This document shows, one piece after another, positions 32,470-42,900 of a stretch of DNA of 64,000 bases. The stretch covers positions 620,001 to 684,000 of the forward strand of contig JAFKAC010000022.1 of the NCBI GenBank assembly GCA_025766275.1, read 5' to 3'. Both the position numbers and the translations under genes were made by a program. Each line of letters begins with the position of its first letter. The stretch's first letter is position 1. The notes beneath the pieces are model-generated. The model was given only the letters and a program-made list of their open reading frames with translations. It did no database searches and was not told where the DNA came from. The DNA comes from Lactarius indigo (Eukaryota; Basidiomycota; Agaricomycetes; Russulales; Russulaceae).

Positions 32470-34397
32470 TCATGACAGCTCGAGCGATTTGATGAGCGCC
32501 TCAGCCTTGGCGGACCGGGGCTTGAGCTCGCTAAGGAACGGCTTCGGGCGCCTACAACAAGAACCACGTCAGACAAGAACTCCTTCGTCCGCAGAGGCAG
32601 GGAGAAGGAAGAAGACGTACACAAGCACAGCGCTGCTGAACTCACACGTAGGCTCCTGGACGACCCCATTGATCGTCACCTTGTTAATGTCGAAGACGGA
32701 GAGCACCGTGGCCGCAAAGATGAACAGGATCGACTGCGCGAGCTGCTCGCCGGGGCATGCACTGTTGGGTGCGAGATACATGAGGTGACGATTACGGGCA
32801 CGATGTGCACGGGAGACTTACCGGCGCCCATAGCCAAATGCGAAGTTGAACGGATCCGGCTCAGCCGGCTTTCCCGGTTGTGCGACAAGACGGTCCGGGT
32901 TGAACACCATCGGGTCCTTGTAGACTTCAGGGTCGTGCATGAAGTGCCTGTATGCAGTCGTGAGCGACTCGCGTTGCACCACACCGAGTAGAATACATAC
33001 CAGATGTTAGCCATGATTATCGAACCCTTGGGGATCAGGTACCCATCATGTACGTCGTCCTGCTCGATGCAGTGAGGTGCTCCGAGTGGGGTGGTCGGGC
33101 CCCATCGGATGACCTCCTTGAGCATCGTGGCGATGTATGGGAGTTGGTCGCGATCCGCGAACGTTGGCAAGCGGTCATGACCGACGACGGCATCGAGCTC
33201 GGCTTGGCATTTGCGCTGCACTTCGGGATAAGCGGTCATGGCAAGGAGGAAAGAGGACATGGCAGAAACGGGCTACAGAGGAGGAATGGTGAGCGCGCGC
33301 TCAAAATACCGATCCCAGTTGAGATCCTCATACCGTGTCAGCACCACCAGAGTACAGACTGGAAGCCGCCCACTTGATCTCGTCCTCCTCTTCTGGTGAC
33401 ACCTTGCGGCCATCGATTAGATTCGTCACAAAGTTCGGCACAGCCGTCCCCTTAGCCTGTGTAGTGGGAGTATTCAAACACTGACTAAGCGACGACACAT
33501 CAAGGCGCACCATCTGCTCAAGTACAAACTCGTACGACTTCTCCGTCATGTCGAACAGCGTATGCCGCCACTCGCGCGCAATCTCGTGGAATCCACCACC
33601 TGGGAACCATTCCGGAATGTATCGGAGGATAGGCAAGAAGTCGACAGCGAAGAGACCAGGAGAAAGAAGCACATTCAGTTGATCCGTGGCCTCATCGGCG
33701 ATCCGAACCAGACTATCGTCCTCGGTCGTCGGTCTGTATCCGTGAGATATCCGTAAGATGATGACGCCCACGGCCCTAAATCGCCGTCAGTTAGTCAATC
33801 AACTCAATCACAGAAAGCCCGAGGACGTACTTGCGGACCGGTCCAACGAAGTTTCGGGGTTCGTTCAAAAGGCGACGAACCATCAGCGCGGATTCCTCTT
33901 CTAATGTGTCTCGGAATTTCTCAACACTGACTCTTGTCCCGATGACGGCATGAAGCATGCGACGACAGGCTTTGAACTTGTCTGTGTATTTGAGGAGGAC
34001 GAGGATGTCCCTCCATCCCACAAGGTCACAGGCCATGGTAAGATGGGGCCGACTGGAGTATATAGCACTCTTTTTGTTAAGGATGTCGACGGCAAGTTTG
34101 GGTGAGTTAATGATGATGGTTGGTTGACCGAGAATAGTCATTTGAATGAGGTCACCTGCAATAGTTGTTGGTTGTTACACTTGAGAACAATCATTCGAGA
34201 CGCACCATATTTCTTCTGCCATCGAGAGAAAACTTGGTATTCGAGTTCGGTGGGGACGTCGAGAAGATTTCCGATGATTGGCCAACCCTTTGGACCAGGG
34301 ATTGGGCGACCTAAGGGCTTCTTTTCAGTGACTTTTTGAGAAGCCAAAGAGCGACGACGGCGAGGGCCACATTGAGAGCCTGGACAGTGAGGGCCAT
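32470..34397 (-). pseudogene. P450-3: cytochrome P450 with one-base frameshift in the membrane anchor
   Basis: Near-identical tandem paralogue of P450-2. Exons: 34397-34206, 34155-33831, 33775-33511, 33456-33334, 33272-33001, 32947-32822, 32761-32621, 32551-32470. Each has the same length as in P450-2 except exon 1, which is 192 instead of 193 bases. The missing base is in an A run (five A's here, six in P450-2; forward strand about 34332-34336), which throws the frame out after about 21 codons. All later motifs are intact (GGADT, EVIR, FNPDRL, FGYGRRACPG). A homopolymer slip this clean may be a sequencing error, in which case the gene is functional; an internal start after the slip would give a protein without the anchor. 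Confidence 0.72.
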
Positions 34398-37300
34398 TGT
34401 GAGGATTTGAAAGTGTACGAGGATTGCCAGCTCAGGCCGTAGTTGAATTATTTTATAGAAAGTCTCTTCACAGCATCTGTCCGCATGGAATAGGAATGCA
34501 GATTGGCGGATTTCTCTAAACGCAACATCTGTTTTTGGCTATAGGTTGGGCCCAGAACAAAGAGGTGATTGATGGGGGAAACACCGGTCTACCATTTTTG
34601 GAAATGTGGCCACTGGTGATCATCAGAGACGCTGGCTACTGTAATGACAGCTCTCGCTGCTCCGGAGTCCGTGTTCAGCGGAACTTCTCGACCTCCTCCG
34701 ACGACGGCAATAATCATCGACCGAATTCTGAATTATTGTACTGTATCTAAAGACCTCAAGCTGCCAGGGTATTTCTCAGAGCTTTAGAGCTGCTACGTAT
34801 TCGCATTCACACAGCAAACCGCAGATGCACATTCTTTCCACGGCCGCCAGGCCGTTGCTCACGAATTGCGCCTCTGCGCTCGATGCAAGTTTGCCAGCCA
34901 TGAAGCAATAGTCTGAATGAACCCGTTCTGAAGTAGATATTCCGCCCAGGGTATCTGACAGCTGAGTCGGAGGTGTAAAATGCATACAGGGGCTGTGATA
35001 ATCATCGTTACGAGTGTGTACGGTCATGGTAATCACTGTACGCTCTACCAACTCCGTCGGACAAAATCCGCACCAGTGCTCAAGCCGGTGCTCCTCTGGT
35101 GAAACACTCAATCAGGGAGTGAGCATGTATTCTGCTCCTATCACCCCGGTCCAGTCGGAGTGCTAGCAGCAAGGCTGGCAGATCAGAATTGATCGCGTAG
35201 ATGTGTGGAGGCCAAGAGGGGACCAAGTCGAGATCGCCTTGATCATCGCGGCGCTGGGGCTCGGTGTGGGAACCCAGTTACCAACCACTTTTAGTTATGC
35301 TACCAGTGGTCACTGGTCACTAGTAGATCGGACAGTGTGTCTACTATCAAGTAACACGTTTCATACGTATGTGCACACGTACGAAAGGTTTGTGGGGGGA
35401 AAAGAGTCAATACGCTAAGTGATTGACGTACGGCGTACTTCTGGTGTGAACGTCTGGTATGATTCAGGAGAACACTCAGATACGGAAATGGGCGCATGAC
35501 TGCGCAATCCGTACTCGCACGTTTGACGAGGTTAATAGTATTAGTAACCGGAAGTACTGGACTCATGCTGAATCGCCTTCTTGGGCGTTCGGCGCTGACT
35601 CGGGAAAGATGGTTCAACTTCCACCCTCCTTGCGGCAAGCCATATTACTGAGAGCCCAGCTCCAATCGAGAGCCCAGGATATCTGAATCAGAATACAGGT
35701 CGATTAAAAGAGACTCCGGGATCCAAGCCATATGTATGTCTCGATTGAAAGACGCCGTATGTCGGTTCTGAGAAGAATAAGGAGTAGGAAATGGTATAGA
35801 TATTATGAAATGACGATGCAAATGGCAAGTGGTCGCAGCTCAGTATTATGCCACACGCAGGCGAGTCGCACCTACTAAGCCAGGACAGCGACCTGCAAAG
35901 ATTTCGTCACTTTGCAGCATTGCGACACCGCTACCGACGATCACGCTCAAGCAATGCCGGACCTGGTCAAATTACCTCGCCTACCTCATCGAAGGGTAGA
36001 TCACTTGATAGCTTAGGGACTCCCCTGCTGCGTAATGAGGTTCGTCGCGTGGTAGTACGCTGCGGTCCAAGAATGAAACTCCTTGCACGCGAACACCTTC
36101 TCGAATGCGCTGAGGAGCGTAAACGGCTTGTACGCATTTGGGAATCTTGCCGCCGTGGGAGTGCCACAAACGCTGTTGAAGGGGAACGAACGAAGCACGG
36201 AAAAGACGCGCCAGAAGAACGTGGGAAAGCAGTATGTGTCATCAGGCCGTGATCATGTCATCATCCCTGTCATCGCCGCCGGGCCGATCACCCTTCGCTT
36301 CAGCTTCTCACGCAGCGCCAGCACTGGCACTTACAATACAGGGTTATAAGTCACCAGTTTTATGTTCCTACTGCATCTACATGCTTTCGACCTAGCATGC
36401 AAAATTTTCTATCACGTTGCGTTATTCCTGTAACACTCCAACCACATGACAGCCTCATCCAAGGCTAGCTAATTTCACCTGATTTGTTTTCCTCGAATCC
36501 ACTGTTTACCACCACAGAACAATGCTCTGGCCTAGTAAAGCCTCGTCCGGATATCGGGACCTCAATAAGAGCCACGGTGGACCCAAAAGACTGAGATGAC
36601 AATCGGCAGCGGGAGCCGTGCCGCACATGTATTGCAGAGTTGTCTGAACCACTACAATTCGCCCTCTGTAGCGACAGTTGCAGGGCCGCAGGCCGTGGGC
36701 CTTTCGTCATCGTAGACGTCGACCCTGGCGCACCAACAGCTTAAGTGCCTACCCTCGTGCCAGTGCGTCGATCACTGACAGTATTGTGCCGAAGCCACTG
36801 GAGGGCTCATCGACAGGTCACCATCGCTACATTGCTAATGCAGTGTGGCCTGCGTGCCGCCGTTGCAAATTAAGGTGCGTTCTTGCTGCGTGCTCTTGCT
36901 GTTCAGGGAGCCACCTGGCTTCGAGCACCAGGAGTTGGTCAACTCGTCGTCGTCGGTTGTGGAGTTCAACCTCAGTGCCTTTGCAGAGGTAGCTGGACTT
37001 GATGCTCCGTTGGGGAGACGTTCTTTTTTGAACCTTACAAAGTACGAATGTGGCATTAGGGTTATAGGCTTTCCAGGGTATTGGGAGTGGAGAAATCGCT
37101 ACGTTAGACATAGGTTCCTGATCACGCAGATTGTAGTCATTTGTGCCACGGCAGGAATGGGTCCGCTATGTTAGAATCCCATGAGCTTGTCCCACTTGCC
37201 TGCAAAATCAGAACAGCCACCTAAGTTCTTCTCTGGAAATTGAATTGTATGTCGTTTTGAGGGCAATTGTCCTATGATATGTGCGAGGGGAAGGCTTCCA

Positions 37301-37822
37301 AATTTTAAAGCCGAGCCAATCAAAGGGCTGAGCGCTGAATGCCGAACGTCGGTGTCACCTGAAGCAGATCCAGGGGGATCTTCCCTCTGACTTGCTGATG
37401 GCTCAATGTACTCTTTTTGTGCGCCAACCTCGGAACTGGATGTTGCTTTCGGAACAGCCATGAAATATCTGCACGGCGGTTCGTTGTAAACCGGGCCGGG
37501 TGACTCGGGATTTCACCGAGCGTGTTCGCATTTTTTGTGCTCCCGTCCGCTCGCGTCGCGTCCCTACTGCCAGTGTTTGCTTGTCCAAAAAATTTGATTT
37601 TACTTATGAGTCTCCTTTCTGTCAGCAGCTACGAACACCACTGTAATTTCTCTACTTACCCACTATCTCTAATTTCCGTGACTTGATAGGAGAGAGTGCG
37701 CTTCAACCCAACCAGCTACCTCTCATTTCGGACCAAAGGAGACATACAACTTGAATCCAATGAGAACTTGAATCCAATAAGAACTCGAACCGAAACCGCG
37801 AGTGTGAACCCCAGCATGAGGA
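34398..37822. other. 3.4-kb gene-poor region
   Basis: After the P450-3 promoter (TATAAAA at 34451-34457 on the minus strand) I find no supportable gene. Frames of 60-130 codons at 35848-36252, 36678-36992, 36845-37174 and 37171-37461 show no recognised domain. A short CRRCKLRC string near 36856-36879 resembles a Zn2Cys6 motif but lacks its spacing. The end of the region is the upstream sequence of NLR pseudogene G. Confidence 0.4.
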
Positions 37823-37831
37823 CCAATCATC
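37823..37831 (+). promoter_or_regulatory. CCAATCATC box upstream of NLR pseudogene G
   Basis: Exact match to the box ahead of B, C, D and E, here 299 bp before the ATG at 38122, within an upstream region that has otherwise diverged from the tandem copies. Confidence 0.4.
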
Positions 37832-38121
37832 GGAAGTGCAACCTTTCATAGGTACCCCAATGTCGAGACCTCCAACGTTCTGCTTGACTGTCTCGGCCTG
37901 AAACCCCTCACCACACTCGGGCTCCAAGTTGGCCAATAGGATGCAATAAATTCCGCACCCATAGTTTTGAAAATAATAATTTTGGGCACGAGGTGGGGCT
38001 GTGCAGGCGTTGTTACCTGTCGAACCATTCCGGCGCCGTGGCGGCCTAGTAACTTGTCTTCTGCAGCGCCATAAATAGCAGTACTCTCAGATCTCAGACA
38101 CCCTTCCTCGCTGCTACTACC

Positions 38122-38410
38122 ATGTCTCAGACACATCCCACAGCTTCCTCTTCTTCCAATTTCCAGGCCATCTTTTATACTTCTATCAAAGAATATGAGA
38201 AGAAGGCAAAGAAGGACCTTCTCGTGCATCCATTGATGGCCCAGACACAGACTTGCAACTCTCCCAACGACATATTGGCCATCCTCCGCACTCAAGTCCA
38301 ACAGTTCGAACAATCTACGTCCGCCGATGACAAACTGACAAAATGGTTGATTCCGACCGTCAACGTCCTTTATGCCTTTTCCGCAGTTACAACATTGCTT
38401 TCCGCAAAGC
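38122..38410 (+). pseudogene. NLR pseudogene G, 5' part (exon 1 fused to exon 8, cut by copia element)
   Basis: From the ATG it encodes the Goodbye-type start (MSQTHPTASSSSNFQAIFYT) up to NVLYAFSA. At about 38386, well before the exon 1 donor, the sequence jumps to the start of the last exon: the next 25 bases match the segment encoding LQHCLPQS in the other genes. About 1.6 kb (introns 1-7, all of NACHT) is therefore missing and the join is out of frame. At 38406-38410 (AAAGC) a copia element interrupts the gene. The continuation is found 15 kb away on the minus strand at 53796-52689. The gene was dead before the element landed. Confidence 0.8.
38406..38410. repeat. Target-site duplication AAAGC, left side of copia element 1
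   Basis: AAAGC directly precedes the 5' LTR. Its partner is not on the other side of this element (CCCTT there) but at 53792-53796, read as AAAGC on the minus strand next to element 2. Confidence 0.8.
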
Positions 38411-38951
38411 TGTTGAGACGCGACTGTTAAAGTCACATGTCTCGTGGGATCTGATTGAGTCAGCCCACATACTAAATACGGTATCTGTCCCTTATGGACT
38501 TATGGACACTCTGGCCTCACACGGACCGCTTCTGTTTATCTTTATTGTTAGATCCATATATGGTTCTTATTGTTCTTTCTATTATTAAGATACCGGTATT
38601 GTCTGCTTTAGGCAGCTATTGTTCTCTGCCATCCAATGGCATTTCTCCCTCTGGCGCACAGACCACCTGTATTGTGTTTGGGTCACCAGTGCGCACAGAC
38701 CATTATTAGCTAAGCGTCCTGTATATAAGGACTGCTGTTTTCGCCCATACACTTCAGAGTTCCCTTCACCTCTGAAGTGTAAGTTCCTTTCTCTTTACTA
38801 CTCTTATTACCTTTACTCATAGGCGTTGCTTCCTTATAGTAACTTGTCCTACTAGGTATGCAGCTGTAATAGAGTTCCCTTCACCTCTGAAGTTAACTTG
38901 TCCTACTAGCTGTCCAAGCTTATTTCTTGCTTGTTAGTTCTGCGCTTCAAC
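38411..38951 (+). repeat. 5' LTR of copia element 1
   Basis: 541 bp, TG...CA ends. It has TATATAA at 38722-38728 and, 21 bases further on, an 11-bp perfect inverted repeat (38749-38759 and 38770-38780) that would fold at the start of the transcript. It carries the variants found also in the 3' LTR of element 2. Confidence 0.9.
38749..38780 (+). promoter_or_regulatory. Hairpin at the presumed LTR transcription start
   Basis: ACACTTCAGAG and CTCTGAAGTGT are perfect complements separated by ten bases, about 25-30 bases after the TATA box. Part of the motif (TTCCCTTCACCTCTGAAGT) is repeated near 38877-38895. It is present in all four LTRs. A role in RNA packaging, strand transfer or promoter binding is speculation. 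Confidence 0.4.
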
Positions 38952-38963
38952 AGGTTATGGGCC
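38952..38963 (+). promoter_or_regulatory. Primer-binding site, half-tRNA-iMet type
   Basis: GGTTATGGGCCC starts right after the LTR. It is complementary to the anticodon arm of eukaryotic initiator tRNA-Met (GGGCCCAUAACC, with the CAU anticodon). This is the type of site known from Drosophila copia, primed by the 5' half of cleaved tRNA-iMet rather than the tRNA 3' end. Confidence 0.75.
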
Positions 38964-39959
38964 CTGACGCCTAATAACTAACTTGCTTTATCAGATCTAC
39001 TTGTGTCATCTTGCTCTCTCAGCCGACCACACATTTCTTTGTCGTCACCCACACTTTCAGTGAGCATCCTCTATCCTCTTTCGACACACCCTTCTTTCTT
39101 GTCCACCATGACCTTGGTCATGTGCCATTTTGGCTAGCCTCCTAAGGAGGTTCTCATGAGAGGTTTCATATAACCTCAAATTCCTCTGTGCGCACTACTA
39201 TATCTTCTATACCCGGTTTTCGCCCGGAAGTGCTTTCATAGGCCAATAGGGGAAGACCCTTGCGGCTATAAGCCTCTCTAATGGTTGGGTGATACTCGGT
39301 TAATACCTGGGTCACTTTAAGGGGTGTGAAGGCCTGGTTAATAGTCAAACCCAGAAGTCCTTCCCTCTGATACAACTAGGAGACGCTACTTAGTACTATA
39401 CATAGTAGCTATGACTAGACCTCTGCTAGGAGAAGTATTCGCTCCCTTTGTGCAGGATTCGCTGCATAGCATGTATCACTAGTCTAGTTACTTAGTACCA
39501 AGACCCTTAATGGTCTGTTCTAGAGACTCCACAGACGGAAGATTCAGTTGTTATGGGAGTTGATCCCTATCACTGTCTCTTGAACTCGCTGTTGGCTCCT
39601 CTCTAGGGTACTACCCTTTACTATAGATCCTTAGTAGCCCCAGCATCAAGGCTGTAAGGCTGAGGGATACAGAGACTTAGTAGTCCTTCGCCGGACCAAA
39701 AGCTCCTATTCCGTCGAAGCCAACAAAGCTGTTGCATGACTATTACCCATAGTAACATTTGGGCTTTGTGGATCTTAGTATAAGGCAGCCATCAGTACAA
39801 AGATTCCACTATCTAATTATATCCAAGTCGCACATACTTGAGGCATGACACCATATGTGTTATGGAGTATAGCGCTCCTATGGCTGGACATTTATCTTCT
39901 CTACCAAGATCTGAGCTGGTTCTGACTGCTCCTCGGAACCAGATACACAAACATCTCAA

Positions 39960-42900
39960 ATGTCTTTCCATCTTGTCTTCCCTCCGTCCGTCACCCTCGC
40001 CAAGTTGGATGGCACCAACTGGCAGACTTGGTCTGCCACCTTTACCTCCCTCATGCTGATGAATGGGTGCAGCAGGCACCTTACACACGGTGCTCCTGCT
40101 TCAGTGCCCCAACATCCCCCTCTCGCAGCAGGTGCTGTGGGGCCCACTGGCCCTACAGATGAGGGACTCGCCATCCTTGCCCTCTGGGCAAAACAAGAGG
40201 AGGTCATCACTGGCCTCTTATTTTTATCAGTGACAACGGAGGTCCTATCTGGTATTCACTCCTCCCACATCTTCCCAACTGTCCATGACAAGTTTGTGGA
40301 GTTGGAGAACCTCTATGGTCAGGTTGGCTCCATGGCCACCTTTAATATTTGGGTGGGCTTGGCAAACACCAAGCTTCAGGAAGGTAGCCCCTTCCTACCT
40401 CAGCTCCAAAAAATGCTGGACCTGAGGAACACCCTGGTGGAACAAGGGATGCCCGTCTCAGACATGCAAATGTCCTTCATCCTTCTAGACGCGCTCCCCC
40501 CATCCTACAGCACCATAGCTGGCACCATCCTGGCCTCTGGCCCCCCTTCTAACCTCCAACCTCAGGACCTCATCAACAGGTTCATCAACGAGGAATCTCG
40601 TCTCGCCGGTCCCATGGCGTCCTACAACAAGGTCGCCCCCGTTAAGAAATCTTCGGCCCCTCACGCTCATGAGGCGCGGCCATCGGGCAGCTCTGTGTCT
40701 TCGGACATAATCTGCCATTACTGCAAAAAGCCTGGCCATAAAAAGCCAGAATGTTACAAACTCAAACGGGACCAGGAGAATGCTAAGAAGGGGAAGGCAG
40801 GACAGCGGGCAAAAGCCGCCCAGAATACCACAGTAGAAGTGCCGGACTCACTTCCGGCAAACAGGTTAAATAGCATACCTGTACCAAAGAGCCGACTATT
40901 TACTATAGTCAATGGCTCTGGCAAAATAGAGGAGGTACATGAAGTACCTCAGGTTTCCCTTTACACGATGGGTACACACAGTACCCAGATTGCATCAAAA
41001 TGGATGATGGACAGTGGGGCGTCAGCACACTTTACCCCTCACATAGAAGACTACGACACCTACACCCCTCACAAAGGTGTTGAAGTACTTCTAGGAGATA
41101 ACTCCCTGCTAAGGAGTGTTGGTACTGGAACAGTAACAATCCATACCAACTTTGGGTATGACCTAAAAATCTCCAATGTGCTGCACCTACCCAATACGCA
41201 TTCACGTATACTGTCCACCCCTGCCCTAACAGCTAAAGGGGCCATAGTAAGCTTTGATGCCACTACCTTTGCTATAAGGTATGATGGGAAAACCATTGCG
41301 GAAGGACACAAGGCTTCAGGCCTATATTGGCTTGATGGGCACCATAAAGTAAATGCCCAAGCAACTGCATCTGCTAGCCTTGATGTCTGGCATCAGCGCA
41401 TGGGACATATGTCCAAAGAAGCGCTCCAAAGATATGCTCCGAAGTCCGTAAAAGGACTCAACATAGATGAATCCCCTGAGGAAGAAGGTCCCTGTTATGG
41501 GTGTGAACTTGGCAAGTCCACCCGCAAACCTTTTCCTCCCTCCCAGAAGCGTGCACAAGAATCCCTTGAACTTGTGCACAGTGACCTTGTTGGCCCACTA
41601 CAGAGTAACTCTATCCAGGGCAACAAATACTTTGCCACCTTCATAGATGACTTCTCAAAAACTGCAGTTGTCATCCCTATGAAATCCAAAGACGAGTTTA
41701 CGGGTGCCTTCCTACACTACAAGGCATGGGCTGAAAAACAACAAAATAAGCCCATTAAAACCCTGCACTCAGATCGTGGTGGCGAGTATGTCAACAATGT
41801 CCTTAAGGACATCCTTCTGGAGGAAGGGATTGAGCATATGCTTACGATGCCTTATTCTCCACAACAGAACGGGAGAGCCGAGCGGTTTAACCGCACTATC
41901 ATGGAAAAAGGCACCAGCATGCTTCATCATGCAGGTCTTAGCCTTGGCTTTTGGGAACAAGCAGTTCAAACTGCAGTGCACATCTATAATCGCACTCCCA
42001 CCCATTCAAATGAGTGGAAAACTCCGCTGGAGCTCTGGGATGGTACAGTCCCAGATGTCTCTTACCTTAGAGTATTTGGCTGCAAAGCCTACTATCATGT
42101 ACCAGAACACAATCGGCGCAAATTAGATCCTAAATCAAAGGAAGCCGTGTTTGTGGGCTATGAACCCAATTCAAAGGGTTACAAACTCTGGGATAGACAT
42201 AGCCGGTGCTTCGTCTCTTCACGAGATGTTACTTTTGACGAAGCTACCTTCCCATCCCTGAGTGACCTGACTAGTCACTCCAACCAACCAATAACTCCTC
42301 CCGTGTCCGGCGAACCTGCTAAAGGGGCTGCTGTTGCCGGTGAGATATTCTTTGTAGTGCCTAGTCAGCCTACGCCAGCTGTTGCCCCTGCGGCACCTCA
42401 GACACCAGTCTTTGTCTTACCACCTGTCCAGGTGCCCGCAGTACCATTACAACAGCCTAGCACACCCCCCAACACTTCTCCAAACCCCGCAGACCAGACA
42501 ATATATCACACTCCTCCATCCCAAGCACCTGCTCCAACCACACCAAGGCGCCCTCGCACTCGCTCGCAAAGGAGACCGCCTGTAGTAACTGCCCCAATCC
42601 CTGCCCCTAACTTCAATAGGGACATCTCTCCTCCTAGGGAAACACCTAGATCTCCAAGGAATGGGCTGGTTACTTCACCCCCTCGCCCAAGGCGTGGGAC
42701 CAGGGTACGATTCACAAATCCTCGCTACTACACAGAGGAGAACGATGAATTTGTGCCTGGGAGTAGCAGACTGGGTATGATGGACTTGCTAAACGCTGCC
42801 GAGGTTCCTGGCTACAAGGACCCGCAGACATTTAAGCAGGCCATGGAGTCTGACCAAGCTGTCGATTGGCTTGAAGCGTGCCAGTATGAACTGGACGCTC

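Noticed and set aside
35300..35330. Near-palindromic CCAGTG/CACTGG with repeated GGTCACT
   Set aside because: Short, isolated in a gene-poor region and compatible with chance.
36838..36880. CRRCKLRC string resembling a Zn2Cys6 transcription-factor motif
   Set aside because: Cysteine spacing is C-x2-C-x3-C instead of C-x2-C-x6-C, and no further cysteines or supporting frame follow.
39166..39375. Antisense 69-codon frame in the copia leader, also at 59678-59887
   Set aside because: Present twice only because the elements are near identical; no recognisable domain.
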